Both the position numbers and the translations under genes were made by a program. Below, one piece after another: positions 39,136 through 47,489 of a DNA stretch of 64,000 nt. Below the pieces are notes generated by a model. It had not been told where the DNA came from, searched no databases, and saw nothing but the letters and a program-made list of their open reading frames with translations. Numbering within the stretch: the first letter of the stretch is position 1; each line of letters opens with the position of its first letter. This DNA comes from Alphaproteobacteria bacterium (lineage in GTDB: Bacteria > Pseudomonadota > Alphaproteobacteria > Micropepsales > Micropepsaceae). The DNA is taken from positions 1-64,000 of the forward strand of contig JAFBAL010000023.1 of the NCBI GenBank assembly GCA_019247845.1. Direction: 5' to 3'.

Positions 39136-39609
39136 GTGTTCTCGGATGTCATGCCCCGCGAATGCGGGCCGCGACAGAAGGCCCCGGAGAAATAGAAGCG
39201 CCCGGCGAAATCTTTCGCCGGCCCCCTTGAACCGTGACGCTCGAAACCCCAAATCGACCAAATCCCCACAATTGCGAGGAATGCCCGGGCGGCTCCGAAC
39301 CGCCCAGAGATTCCGCGCGTCCGCGTGAGCGGCAGCGCGCGCCCGATCGCCTGCGCGAGAATATTTTCGCGCTTTGATGCGCTGCACAAATTCAAAAGTG
39401 CGCTTCGAGGCGCGCCCGAATTGTGTCCGAAACGACCCCGAAAGACGCAAAAGTCGATACAGATGTACAGACGGCGCCGCCACCGGAGAGGAGGGGACCT
39501 CTCGAAACGTGAGGTTCAAATGCGCCGGCCGCGTCCGGCCACAATATCTGGTGGGTCTCGCGTGGCTGACAGAATGTCGGTACCGTCGGCGCCATATCCG
39601 GAGGTGATC
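39136..39609. other. 474-base intergenic region with a REP-like piece and hairpins
   Basis: At 39147-39171 it holds TGTCATGCCCCGCGAATGCG, one base different from the arm of the repeat at 41470-41499, so it is a lone partial copy. A perfect 9-bp hairpin CCGGCGAAA-TC-TTTCGCCGG lies at 39202-39221. Closer to the P450 start there is GAGAGG-AGGGGA-CCTCTC near 39485-39505 and GGAGGTGATC as the ribosome-binding site. No convincing gene is present; the reading frames here have no family resemblance. Confidence 0.6.
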
Positions 39610-40860
39610 ATGTCCGCGCATTTGAAGCCCGCCGAGCCCCGCTCGCCCGCCCACGACCTGCCGCTCGACAGGATCAATGTCAGCCAGCCGGAGCTCTTCC
39701 GCACCAACAGCTTCTGGCCCTATTTCGAGCGACTCAGGCGCGACGATCCGGTGCATTTCTGCGCCGAGAGCGACTATGGCCCCTATTGGTCGGTCACCAA
39801 GTACGCCGACATCATGGCGGTGGACACCAACCACCAGACTTTCTCGTCCGAAGCCTCGCTCGGCGGCATCACCATCCGCAACCAGCAGCAGGATTTCCTG
39901 CTGCCGATGTTCATCGCGATGGACCCGCCCAAGCACGACAAGCAGCGCAAGGTGGTGAGCCCGATCGTGGCGCCGGAGAATCTCGAACGGCTGGAGGGCA
40001 CGATCCGTTCGCGCGCCGCCAAGATGCTCGACGAGCTGCCGGTCGGCGAGACCTTCGACTGGGTCGACCGCGTCTCGATCGAGCTCACCACGCAGATGCT
40101 GGCGACTCTGTTCGACTTTCCCTTCGAGGAGCGGCGCAAGCTGACGCGATGGTCGGACGTGGCGACCGCGATCCCCGGCTTCGGCATCGTCGACAGCGAG
40201 GAGCAGCGCCGCAGCGAGCTGCTCGAATGCGGCGCCTATTTCACGCAGCTGTGGAACGAGCGCGTCAATTCCGAGCCCAAGGGCGACCTCATCTCGATGA
40301 TGGCGCATAGCGACGTGACCAGGAACATGGAGCCGCGCGAATACCTGGGCAACGTCATCCTCTTGATCGTCGGCGGCAACGACACGACGCGCAACTCGAT
40401 CACCGGCGGCGTCGTGGCGCTGAACGAGAATCCGGACCAATACCGCAAGCTGTGCGACAATCCTTCGCTGATCCCCAACATGGTGCCGGAGATCATCCGC
40501 TGGCAGACGCCGCTCGCCCATATGCGCCGCACCGCGCTCTGCGACGTCGAGCTCAAGGGCAAGCAGATCAGGAAGGGCGACAAGGTGGTCATGTGGTACG
40601 TCTCGGGCAACCGCGACGAGGAGGCGATCGAGAACCCCAACGCCTTCATCATCGACCGCGCCCAGCCGCGCCGGCATCTGTCCTTCGGCTTCGGCATCCA
40701 TCGCTGCGTCGGCAACCGGCTGGCCGAGATGCAGCTGCGCATCGTGTGGGAAGAGATCCTGAAGCGCTTCCGGAAGATCGAGGTGATGGGCGAGCCCGAG
40801 CGCATCTATTCGAACTTCGTGAAGGGTTACGCGAGCCTGCCGGTGAGGATCGTGCGGTGA
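39610..40860 (+). CDS. Cytochrome P450, CYP153-like
   Basis: 416-residue soluble bacterial P450. The heme-thiolate loop [15 protein letters not shown] places the cysteine at 366. The I-helix is [13 protein letters not shown], and the ExxR helix is [16 protein letters not shown]. The stretch [15 protein letters not shown] and the end [15 protein letters not shown] match what I know of CYP153 alkane/fatty-acid terminal hydroxylases, but subfamily assignment is by eye. Ferredoxin and reductase partners are not adjacent. The start at 39610 is fixed by GGAGGTGATC immediately upstream. The stop overlaps the GTG of the next gene. Confidence 0.88.
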   Translation: MSAHLKPAEPRSPAHDLPLDRINVSQPELFRTNSFWPYFERLRRDDPVHFCAESDYGPYWSVTKYADIMAVDTNHQTFSSEASLGGITIRNQQQDFLLPMFIAMDPPKHDKQRKVVSPIVAPENLERLEGTIRSRAAKMLDELPVGETFDWVDRVSIELTTQMLATLFDFPFEERRKLTRWSDVATAIPGFGIVDSEEQRRSELLECGAYFTQLWNERVNSEPKGDLISMMAHSDVTRNMEPREYLGNVILLIVGGNDTTRNSITGGVVALNENPDQYRKLCDNPSLIPNMVPEIIRWQTPLAHMRRTALCDVELKGKQIRKGDKVVMWYVSGNRDEEAIENPNAFIIDRAQPRRHLSFGFGIHRCVGNRLAEMQLRIVWEEILKRFRKIEVMGEPERIYSNFVKGYASLPVRIVR

Positions 40861-41306
40861 GACTGCTCACGGGCGCCGTGTCGGGGCCTTTTGCGGCTGC
40901 TGCAGCGCTCTTGATTGCCGCGCCGGCGATCCTGACTTTTTCTGCCGTGCCGGCCGGGGCCGCGTGTCTGCTCGCGACGCAGAAGCCGATGACGGAGGCC
41001 GAGCTTCTCTTCGGCCGCGACATCCCCGGCGGCGGCACGGTGAGCGACGCGGATTGGACGAGCTTCGTGGATACCGCGCTTGCCGTGACGTTTCCGGACG
41101 GCTTCACCATCGACGATGCGCAAGGCGGCTGGCGCGATGTGAAGACCGGCGCGGCGGTGCGCGAGGCTTCGAAGATCGTGCTCGTCGACGGCGACGGCAG
41201 CGCTATGTTCGGCGCCAGGCTCGAGCGCGTCGCCGAGGCCTATCGCAAGCGGTTCCACCAGGACGCGGTCGGCATCGTCACGCGCGAGGTCTGCGCGGCG
41301 TTCTAG
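40857..41306 (+). CDS. DUF3574 domain-containing secreted protein
   Basis: 149 residues. The N-terminus is a signal peptide ([20 protein letters not shown]..) ending near a cysteine that does not make a canonical lipobox. The rest matches DUF3574: [38 protein letters not shown], and a late [17 protein letters not shown]. Function unknown; probably periplasmic. The GTG start overlaps the P450 stop (GTGA), so the two genes are co-translated. Confidence 0.8.
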   Translation: MRLLTGAVSGPFAAAAALLIAAPAILTFSAVPAGAACLLATQKPMTEAELLFGRDIPGGGTVSDADWTSFVDTALAVTFPDGFTIDDAQGGWRDVKTGAAVREASKIVLVDGDGSAMFGARLERVAEAYRKRFHQDAVGIVTREVCAAF

Positions 41307-41331
41307 GATGAATTTCGTTCCGGAGGATCCG

Positions 41332-41401
41332 GCAACGCTGTCATTCCCGGCGAGCGTCGGCGCGACGGCGCCGATGCGAAGGAAGGGAATGACAGCGTTG
41401 C
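41332..41401. repeat. 70-base cruciform-type inverted repeat
   Basis: Perfect 17-base arms: GCAACGCTGTCATTCCC (41332-41348) and its reverse complement at 41385-41401. Nested inside is a second perfect hairpin, TCGGCGC-GACG-GCGCCGA (41357-41374). It is non-coding and lies 26 bases after the DUF3574 stop. The double structure looks like an extragenic repeat or tiny mobile element rather than a simple terminator, as there is no T-run. Confidence 0.75.
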
Positions 41402-41429
41402 TGATGGCTCCGTCGAACGTCCGATGCGC

Positions 41430-41629
41430 TAGGGTCCGGACTCAATTGGCGCCAGTCCGATCAATCTTTTGTCATGGCCCGCGAATGCGGGCCACCCAGC
41501 TGGGTTCTGCACCATGTCTATCATCGCGCGAGGTGGAAGCAAGAACTTGCGAGCTGCCGCAGGATTTCACCTGGGTGGCCCGCATTCGCGGGCCATGACA
41601 TAGCAGTTCGCAATCGAGTACAGACCCTA
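41430..41629. mobile_element. 200-bp MITE-like element with REP-type inner arms
   Basis: The ends are 19-base imperfect inverted repeats (TAGGGTCCGGACTCAATTG at left; the right end read inward is TAGGGTCTGTACTCGATTG; 3 mismatches). Inside is a perfect 30-base inverted repeat (41470-41499 against 41571-41600), and each inner arm itself folds as GGCCCGC-GAAT-GCGGGCC. TA at both outer ends fits a TA target duplication, as in IS630/mariner-derived elements. It encodes nothing. The right-hand TAG, read on the minus strand, is the stop codon of pssA. A related half-arm lies at 39147. Confidence 0.7.
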
Positions 41630-42487
41630 ATCGGATGTCGGAAGCTCGGGCGTCTCTTCGTCGTCCTCTTCGGCTTCGCGGTCCTGATGGTGGCGGATCA
41701 GGGTCACGGGCACGGCGAGCGCATAGAGCGCAAAGCCCGCGGCCAGGGTCGCCCAGGGCCAGTTGATGAGCAGGATCACGAAGGCGGCGAAGACGATGAA
41801 GGCGGCGACACGCAGGCGCCGCGGCAGGTGCATGTACTTGATCGACGGCGTCGGCACGCGGCTCACCATCAGTGCCGCGGCGAGCACCATGATCACGGAC
41901 GAGAAGCCCGGCGCGCGCACGATGTCGTCGCCGATGAGGAACGACACCAGCATGGGCATGACGGCGAAGAAGGCGGCGGCCGGCATCGGCAGGCCGGTGA
42001 AGTACGGGTTCGCCTGGGTCGCGCCCTCGTCGCGGGCGATCGCGCTCTGGATGTTGAAGCGGGCCAGGCGGATGGCGCTGCAGGCGCAGAAGATCAGCAC
42101 CGCGGCCCAGCCCGCCTCGCCCATGCCGTTCAGGCTCCACATGAAGACCACGATGCCGGGCGCGACGCCGAAGCTGACCAGGTCGACAAGGCTGTCGAGC
42201 TGCGCGCCGAAGCGGGTGTCGGCGCCGAAGGCGCGCGCCGCGCGGCCGTCGAGCATGTCGAACACCATCGCGGCGATGATCGCCACGACCGCATGGCGCC
42301 AGTCCTGCTCCAGGGCGAAGCGGATCGCGGTCGCGCCGCAGAACAAGCCGAGCAAGGTCAAGGTCGACGGCACGAGCTTGGCGACGGAGAGGTCCTCCAG
42401 CCGCTCGACCACGCGGCGGCGCGCCGCGGCCATGTCCTCCAGCCGCTCGGCCATGCGCTGGCGCGCCGTCAGCTTCTCGGTCGTCAT
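41627..42487 (-). CDS. pssA: CDP-diacylglycerol--serine O-phosphatidyltransferase
   Basis: 286-residue inner-membrane enzyme making phosphatidylserine from CDP-diacylglycerol and serine. The CDP-alcohol phosphatidyltransferase motif is present: DGRAARAFGADTRFGAQLDSLVD (DGxxAR-x8-G-x3-D-x3-D). Multiple membrane helices follow, ending in an acidic tail (EAEEDDEETPELPTSD). The stop TAG coincides with the end of the element at 41430-41629, so the native C-terminus may have been altered. The ATG overlaps the stop of psd (4 bases). The pair psd-pssA forms the phosphatidylethanolamine pathway. Confidence 0.95.
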   Translation of the reverse strand: MTTEKLTARQRMAERLEDMAAARRRVVERLEDLSVAKLVPSTLTLLGLFCGATAIRFALEQDWRHAVVAIIAAMVFDMLDGRAARAFGADTRFGAQLDSLVDLVSFGVAPGIVVFMWSLNGMGEAGWAAVLIFCACSAIRLARFNIQSAIARDEGATQANPYFTGLPMPAAAFFAVMPMLVSFLIGDDIVRAPGFSSVIMVLAAALMVSRVPTPSIKYMHLPRRLRVAAFIVFAAFVILLINWPWATLAAGFALYALAVPVTLIRHHQDREAEEDDEETPELPTSD

Positions 42488-43122
42488 CCCGTGACCTCCG
42501 CAAGCACCGTCTCGCCCGCGCTGACGCGGTCGCCCTTGCCGACCTTGATCGTGGCGCCGATGGGTAAATAAACGTCCAAGCGGCTGCCGAAACGGATGAT
42601 GCCGAACCGCGCGCCGCGGCGCACCTCCTGGCCCTGGACCAGGTCGCAGCGGATGCGCCGCGCCACGAGGCCCGCGATCTGCGCGACCGCGATCTCCTGG
42701 CCGTTCCTCAGCGCGAGGCGCATCGCCATGCGTTCGTTATGTTCGCTCGCCTTGTCGAAGGAGGCGTTGATGAACTTGCCCGGCCGATAGGCGAGCGCGA
42801 TCACCGTGCCGTCTTCCGGCACGCGGTTCACATGCACATTGAAGACGTTCATGAAGATGGAAAGGCGCGGGCGCAACTGCGCTCCCATGCCGAGCTCCGC
42901 CGGGGGTGCGGCTTCCACGACCGGAAGCATCACGCCGTCGGCGGGCGAGACGATCAGCCCTTCGCCTTGCGGCGTTACGCGCTCGGGGTCGCGGAAGAAG
43001 GCGATGCACCACACGGTCGGCGGTACAAGCACCAATCCGTACCAACCCGCGAGCGCGAACAGGATCGCGTTGAGCGCGACCGCGACCGCGATGAAGGGCC
43101 AGCCGTCGGGATGGATGCGCAA
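42484..43122 (-). CDS. psd: Phosphatidylserine decarboxylase, short proenzyme type
   Basis: 212-residue proenzyme that self-cleaves to form a pyruvoyl group and converts phosphatidylserine to phosphatidylethanolamine. The cleavage site is the Gly-Ser in IIRFGSRLDVYLP, the short-type equivalent of the E. coli LGST. Also seen are SPADGVMLPV and FMNVFNVHVNRVPEDG. There are two membrane helices near the N-terminus. The start is an uncommon TTG at 43122 placed directly against the TAA of the upstream gene. It overlaps pssA by 4 bases. Confidence 0.94.
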   Translation of the reverse strand: MRIHPDGWPFIAVAVALNAILFALAGWYGLVLVPPTVWCIAFFRDPERVTPQGEGLIVSPADGVMLPVVEAAPPAELGMGAQLRPRLSIFMNVFNVHVNRVPEDGTVIALAYRPGKFINASFDKASEHNERMAMRLALRNGQEIAVAQIAGLVARRIRCDLVQGQEVRRGARFGIIRFGSRLDVYLPIGATIKVGKGDRVSAGETVLAEVTG

Positions 43123-43410
43123 TTACGCGCGCTTGCCCGAGAACGGGAACGAGCCGAACGAGCCCGCCTTGACGTTGCCCGAGATCTTGTCGCCGTCGAC
43201 GGTGCCCGCGAACTCGAGCGTCATCGGGAACGGCGTGGTGATGGAGTTCGACCAGGAAACGTTGTTGCCGTCGATCTTGCCGTTGGCGATCGGCTGCGAG
43301 CGGCCCTGGGCCGACTGCGTGCCGGTGCCGTCTTCGTTGATCTCGAGCACGGAGGGCTGCGGGCCCATGGGGGACTGAACGGTGATATCGTATTTGCCGG
43401 CGATGGACAT
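43123..43410 (-). CDS. Small beta-rich conserved protein
   Basis: 95-residue protein (MSIAGKYDITVQSPMGPQPSVLEINEDGTG..., ending FGSFPFSGKRA). The alternating pattern 'GKYDITV...GKIDGNNVSWSNSITTPFPMTLEFAGTVDGDKISGNV' suggests a small lipocalin-like or antiparallel beta fold. There is no signal peptide. AAGGGAGACC precedes the ATG. Its TAA is immediately followed by the TTG of psd, so it is probably the first gene of the psd-pssA operon. Function unknown. Confidence 0.75.
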   Translation of the reverse strand: MSIAGKYDITVQSPMGPQPSVLEINEDGTGTQSAQGRSQPIANGKIDGNNVSWSNSITTPFPMTLEFAGTVDGDKISGNVKAGSFGSFPFSGKRA

Positions 43411-43487
43411 GATGGTCTCCCTTGAAAGGGCGCATCTAAGAGGTGACGGCGCCGTCAGGCAAGCCTCGCCCCCCGGGCTTTGAGCCG

Positions 43488-43979
43488 CTATTGACCTTTG
43501 GGCAGCTTCGGCGCGGGCGGAACGGAACGGATTTCCATGGCGCCGAAGACGGTTGTCACATTCTGCCCGTCCTCGGACAGCGGCAGGACCACGACCTCGA
43601 GCTCGGAGAATTCGCGGCCCGGCATCTTGGAGCGCCCGGGCCCGGCCATCAGCGGCCGCTTCTGCTCGGTGCAGGCCTTGAGGATGCCGCGCATCTGATC
43701 GAAGAAGGCTTGGCCCTGGAACTCCGACAGCAGGTGGCCCGCATAGCGCCGGCCCATGAACTGGATGATGCGGTCGCCGGCGATGCGGAAGCGATAGTCG
43801 CGGCCGCCGTCGATCACGTCGATCATCCAGATCGAGGGCAGCGCGCTCTTGAGCAGCGCGGGCGTGATCTCCTCGCGCTTGGGCGCCAGGCGGCCGGCGG
43901 CGGTGCGCTTCCAGGCTTCATACACGCCGATCAGCTTTTCGCTGTGAAGCCGGTCGATGGGACTCAACACAATGTTCAT
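43488..43979 (-). CDS. PAS domain-containing protein (PAS_5 type)
   Basis: 163-residue soluble protein. The order 'EAWKRTAAGRLAPKREEITPALLKSALPSIWMIDVIDGGRDYRFRIAGDRIIQFMGRRYAGHLLSEF' matches the alphaproteobacterial PAS_5 family. It is a single sensory domain with no output domain, so it presumably signals through a partner. The start at 43979 is chosen from the conserved N-terminus. It lies downstream of a 184-base gap with no gene. Confidence 0.82.
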   Translation of the reverse strand: MNIVLSPIDRLHSEKLIGVYEAWKRTAAGRLAPKREEITPALLKSALPSIWMIDVIDGGRDYRFRIAGDRIIQFMGRRYAGHLLSEFQGQAFFDQMRGILKACTEQKRPLMAGPGRSKMPGREFSELEVVVLPLSEDGQNVTTVFGAMEIRSVPPAPKLPKGQ

Positions 43980-44163
43980 CGCTCTCTCAGAAATTGCAAA
44001 GACGCGCAAAGGCGCGCACGACCCCTCTCCAAGGTTTTTCCGGAAAGCCGACTGCCGACAGTGCCGGCGCGCTCAAGAGACGCAACGCACAGCGCTTCGT
44101 ATGGTGTCGAACGGAACTGGCGGGGCTTTCAAAGGATCAGTATGGCAAGAATAGGGCATGAGC

Positions 44164-45432
44164 TTATGCAAATGGACGTCCTGCCTTTGCGTAAGCCGTG
44201 GCCGCGTTGAAGATGTTGGTGGCCATCAGGCTCGTCTCCGCGGCCGCGCGCGTCTCATAGACCGCGGCGACCTTGGCCTGGACCGCGGAATCGCTGGGCG
44301 CGGCCTCCAGCGCGAAGTCGGCGAGGTGGCAGGCGAGCCGGAGCTGGCCATCATTTGTTAGTTTCTCGGCGCGCTCGGCCAGCGACAATGCGCCGCCGCA
44401 TAGCTGCGCGATCTCGCGTGCCAGATCGAGACGCGGCGCGGGTTTCAGCTCGCTGGGGCGTCCGCTCCACCAGCCGCCATAGTAGCGGATGACGTTGCGC
44501 ACCAGGAACTCGGTGTCGTCATAGACGGGCTGCAGCCATGGCGAGTCGGAGACGGGAAGCTCGATGCCGGTCACGATGTCGACATGCGGCGGCGAGCCGT
44601 TCTCCATCGCCACAAGGGTGCGCGCGACGACGGTCTCCAGGAACTGCGCGGTCTCGGTCAGCATGCGCGCGATCTTGGGCGCGTCGCCGACCACCGGTCC
44701 GCCATGGCCGGGACAGAGCGTCGTCGGCGCACAGGCCGCCATGTCGCGAAGCCCGCACGCGCGGTCGAAAGGATAACGCTGCACCTTCTGCGGATTGCCG
44801 TCGTTGGGAACCGCCCAGATGAAAAGATCGCCGGGGCACAAGACGCCGCGCTCGCGACAGAACACCCAGGTGTGATCGTCGCTCTCGCCGCGGCAGTGGC
44901 GAAGCTCGAACGCCACGCCGCCGACGGTGATGCTCATGCGCTCGTCGTACAGCGTGTCGGGCGGCACCGGCGGCCGGCCGAACGCCTGATAGGCGTCGCT
45001 CGAGGCGGCCTCGACCGTGCCGCCGAACTGGCGCGCGTTGAGCGCCGCGTTGTGGCGGGCGGTCGCGGCATAGCGTGCGAAGCGCGCCGGCATGGCGCTG
45101 TGGGCGATGACGCGCGGCCGCTTCTGGCCCGGCATCAGGAACGCCTCCAGCCCATAGGCGTGATCGATATGGCCGTGGGTATAGATCGCGGTGTGCACGG
45201 GTTCTTGCGTCTTCTGGCGCAGCATCCCGGCCAGCGCGGGGGCGAACTGCCTGGTGCCGGTGTCGACCAGGACCAGCCCCTCGTCGGTCTCGAAGGCGGT
45301 GCAGCCGGAGAACTGCGAGGCGAACCAGGTGCGCGGCGCGGCCTCGACCGGGCCGCCGGTCCAGAACAGCTTGGCCTCGTCGGGCGTCTTGCCCCGCATC
45401 AACGCGAATTTCGCCGCCGGATTGTCCGCCAT
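44164..45432 (-). CDS. MBL-fold hydrolase with alkyl-sulfatase-like C-terminal region
   Basis: 422-residue metallo-beta-lactamase-fold enzyme. Metal motif THGHIDHAYG (HxHxDH), later ligands in HCRGESDDHTWVFC and LCPGDLFIW, and CPGHGGPVVG support a two-zinc site. The C-terminal ~130 residues (YYGGWWSGRPSELKPA...RLACHLADFALEAAP...ETSLMATNIF) resemble the alkyl sulfatase dimerisation domain of SdsA1-type enzymes. It is somewhat shorter than SdsA1 (~600) and has no signal peptide. It may hydrolyse alkyl sulfates or other esters. Divergent from rlmI by 58 bases. Confidence 0.82.
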   Translation of the reverse strand: MADNPAAKFALMRGKTPDEAKLFWTGGPVEAAPRTWFASQFSGCTAFETDEGLVLVDTGTRQFAPALAGMLRQKTQEPVHTAIYTHGHIDHAYGLEAFLMPGQKRPRVIAHSAMPARFARYAATARHNAALNARQFGGTVEAASSDAYQAFGRPPVPPDTLYDERMSITVGGVAFELRHCRGESDDHTWVFCRERGVLCPGDLFIWAVPNDGNPQKVQRYPFDRACGLRDMAACAPTTLCPGHGGPVVGDAPKIARMLTETAQFLETVVARTLVAMENGSPPHVDIVTGIELPVSDSPWLQPVYDDTEFLVRNVIRYYGGWWSGRPSELKPAPRLDLAREIAQLCGGALSLAERAEKLTNDGQLRLACHLADFALEAAPSDSAVQAKVAAVYETRAAAETSLMATNIFNAATAYAKAGRPFA

Positions 45433-45490
45433 GATGTGCCCCTGCTGAATTGCCCCTACTGAATTGCTTGGGCCCATGCTAACGGAGCGC

Positions 45491-46651
45491 ATGACGAGCG
45501 CAATTCCCACGATCCGCCTGAAGCCGCGCGAAGGCCGCCGCCTGCGCGCGGGCGCGCCCTGGGCCTTCTCGAACGAAGTCGAGATGAGCGCCGCGACCAA
45601 GGCGCTCAAGCCCGGCGCGGTGGTCGATATCCAAGGCGACGACGGCCGCGTCTTCGGTACGGGCTATTTCAACCCGAACAGCCTGATCGCGCTGCGCCTG
45701 CTCGATCCGCGGCCCGGCACCGTGCCCGACGCGGCGTTCTTTGCGGAGCGCCTGGCGCGGGCGCGCAGCTTGCGCGACGCGGTTTACGGAAAGCCTTTCT
45801 ACCGGCTGGTGCATGCCGAGGGCGATTTCCTGCCCGGCCTCACCATCGACCGCTTCGACGACGTCTATTCGGTGCAGATCACGACCGCCGGCATGGAGGC
45901 GTTGCGCGGCCCCCTGCTGGAAGCGCTGGGCGCGGCGCGCGTGGTGCTGCGTGCCGACGCACCGTCGCGCGCGCTCGAAGGTTTGCCGTCCTATGTCGAA
46001 GGCGATGTCGGGCGCATCGCGGTGGAAGAGAGCGGCGTGCGCTACTTCGCCGACCTGACCGGCGGCCAGAAGACGGGCTGGTATTACGACCAGCGCGACA
46101 ACCACGCCTTCATGGCGGCGCTTTCGAAGGACCGCAGCGTGCTCGACGCCTATTGCTACACCGGCGGCTTCGCGCTTGCCGCCGCCAAGGCCGGCGCGCG
46201 CGAGGTGATCGCGATCGATTCGTCGCAGCCCGCGCTCACGCTGGCGGAAGAGTCCGCGGCAGCGAACGGGTTGGCGTGCAAGTTCGTCAAGACCGACGTG
46301 TTCGACGAGTTCGAGCGGCTGGGCCATGCGAAGGAGACCTTCGACGTCGTCATCGCCGATCCGCCGCCCTTCGTGAAATCGCGGAAAGATCTGGAGACCG
46401 GCGCGAAGGCCTATCGCAAGCTCGCGCGGCTGGCGGCGCGGCTGGTGGCGCCGGGCGGTTTCCTGCTTCTCGCCTCGTGCTCGCACAACATCCCGACCGA
46501 GCGCTTCGCGTCGGAATGCGCGCTGGGGCTGCAGCGCGCCGAGCGCCGCGCGCGGCTGATCCGCCAGTCGGGCGCGGGTGCCGATCATCCGGTGCATCCG
46601 ATGCTGCCGGAAAGCGCCTATCTCAAGACGCTGGTCTACGCGCTGGATTAG
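45491..46651 (+). CDS. rlmI: Class I SAM-dependent rRNA methyltransferase, RlmI-like
   Basis: 386-residue enzyme: N-terminal PUA domain (LKPREGRRLRAGAPWAFSNEV...GDDGRVFGTGYFNPNSLIALRLL), then a Rossmann methyltransferase with SAM motif VLDAYCYTGGFALAAAKAGA and the catalytic-region motif DVVIADPPPFVKS. The family methylates m5C1962 of 23S rRNA in E. coli. The start at 45491 has ACGGAG upstream; ATG 45476 is an alternative. The last 29 bases overlap the convergent AraC-type gene. Confidence 0.88.
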   Translation: MTSAIPTIRLKPREGRRLRAGAPWAFSNEVEMSAATKALKPGAVVDIQGDDGRVFGTGYFNPNSLIALRLLDPRPGTVPDAAFFAERLARARSLRDAVYGKPFYRLVHAEGDFLPGLTIDRFDDVYSVQITTAGMEALRGPLLEALGAARVVLRADAPSRALEGLPSYVEGDVGRIAVEESGVRYFADLTGGQKTGWYYDQRDNHAFMAALSKDRSVLDAYCYTGGFALAAAKAGAREVIAIDSSQPALTLAEESAAANGLACKFVKTDVFDEFERLGHAKETFDVVIADPPPFVKSRKDLETGAKAYRKLARLAARLVAPGGFLLLASCSHNIPTERFASECALGLQRAERRARLIRQSGAGADHPVHPMLPESAYLKTLVYALD

Positions 46652-47447
46652 CGCTGGGGATTGGCATTGGGATTCGTGTTGGGGATCGGGTTGCGCGGCG
46701 ATAGGCGGCAGGCGTGATGCCCGCGAAGGCGTGGAACTCGCGGCACATATGCGCCTGGTCGGCATAGCCGAGCTCGGCCGCCAGGTCGGCCAGGCGCTCG
46801 CCGCCGAACTTCAGCCTGAGGCCCAGTTCCGTCGCGCGCCTGCGGCGGCGATAGGCGCCGAGGCTCAAGCCGGTGCGCGCGCGGAAAGCGCGGGCGACAT
46901 GGGTCGGATGGCGGCCGCAGAGCTGCGCCAGTTCGTCCAAAGCCCAAGCGCGCTTGGGGTCGTCGTCGAGCATCTCGATGAGACGCGACAGCCACGCGCC
47001 GTCGCCCTCGAAGGTGTCGCCACCGAGGATGCGGCCGATGAACTCCGCCGTGTCGGCTTCGAGCGACAGCGCGTCGTTGCCCAGCACCACCTGGCGCGCC
47101 AGCGCGTCGGCCAACGAGCGCAGCTCCGGCGTGCAGCGGCGCACGCGCGTATCGAGCCTGGCGTCGCGCCCCAGATGCATGTTGAGGCAGGTCGCGGGCT
47201 GCGTGCCGAACTCGTTGGTGTGCATCTCGTCGCGGCGGTGCATCAGAACGTCGCCGGGCTTGAGCTCGACGGTGCAGCCAGACGAACGCTCGAGCACCGC
47301 GCCCGACAGCACGACGCAAAGGTGGTCGCTGGCGTGGCAATGGTCGGGCGTTGCGCCGCCGCGATGGACGCTCAAGGAGACCAGCGCGGTCGCGCTTTCG
47401 ACGGCGAGGATCTCGCCGAAGGTCTCGCCGAACGCCATCGCGATCAT
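46623..47447 (-). CDS. AraC family transcriptional regulator with cupin-like N-domain
   Basis: 274 residues. The N-terminal half is cupin-like and His-rich (TPDHCHASDHLCVVLSGAVLE...LKPGDVLMHRRDEMHTN). The C-terminal half is the AraC double helix-turn-helix (WALDELAQLCGRHPTHVARAFRARTGLSLGAYRR; LADLAAELGYADQAHMCREFHAFAGITPAAYRR). It sits 31 bases downstream of a carboxylesterase on the same strand and may regulate it. The start region is duplicated (see 47436-47489). The C-terminal tail is encoded by GGGATTGG-like low-complexity sequence overlapping rlmI. Confidence 0.88.
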   Translation of the reverse strand: MIAMAFGETFGEILAVESATALVSLSVHRGGATPDHCHASDHLCVVLSGAVLERSSGCTVELKPGDVLMHRRDEMHTNEFGTQPATCLNMHLGRDARLDTRVRRCTPELRSLADALARQVVLGNDALSLEADTAEFIGRILGGDTFEGDGAWLSRLIEMLDDDPKRAWALDELAQLCGRHPTHVARAFRARTGLSLGAYRRRRRATELGLRLKFGGERLADLAAELGYADQAHMCREFHAFAGITPAAYRRATRSPTRIPMPIPSANPARRPAS

Positions 47448-47489
47448 AGAGCGGCCCCGCGATGCGTATGCATCGCGATCATGGAGCGG
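47436..47489 (-). repeat. 19-base direct repeat (35-bp period) at esterase-AraC junction with mini-ORF
   Basis: CATCGCGATCATAGAGCGG at 47436-47454 recurs at 47471-47489 with one mismatch. Each copy contains a minus-strand ATG followed by ATCGCGATG. The upstream ATG (47482) overlaps the esterase stop and opens a 12-codon frame, MIAMHTHRGAAL, whose TGA overlaps the ATG (47447) of the AraC gene. A perfect palindrome GCGATGC-GTAT-GCATCGC lies at 47459-47476. It looks like a microduplication that moved the AraC start. Confidence 0.7.

Noticed and set aside
46660-46700. Low-complexity GGGATTGG-like stretch as a regulatory repeat
   Set aside because: It encodes the tail of the AraC-type protein (PMPIPSANPARR) and shows no exact repeat unit or symmetry.
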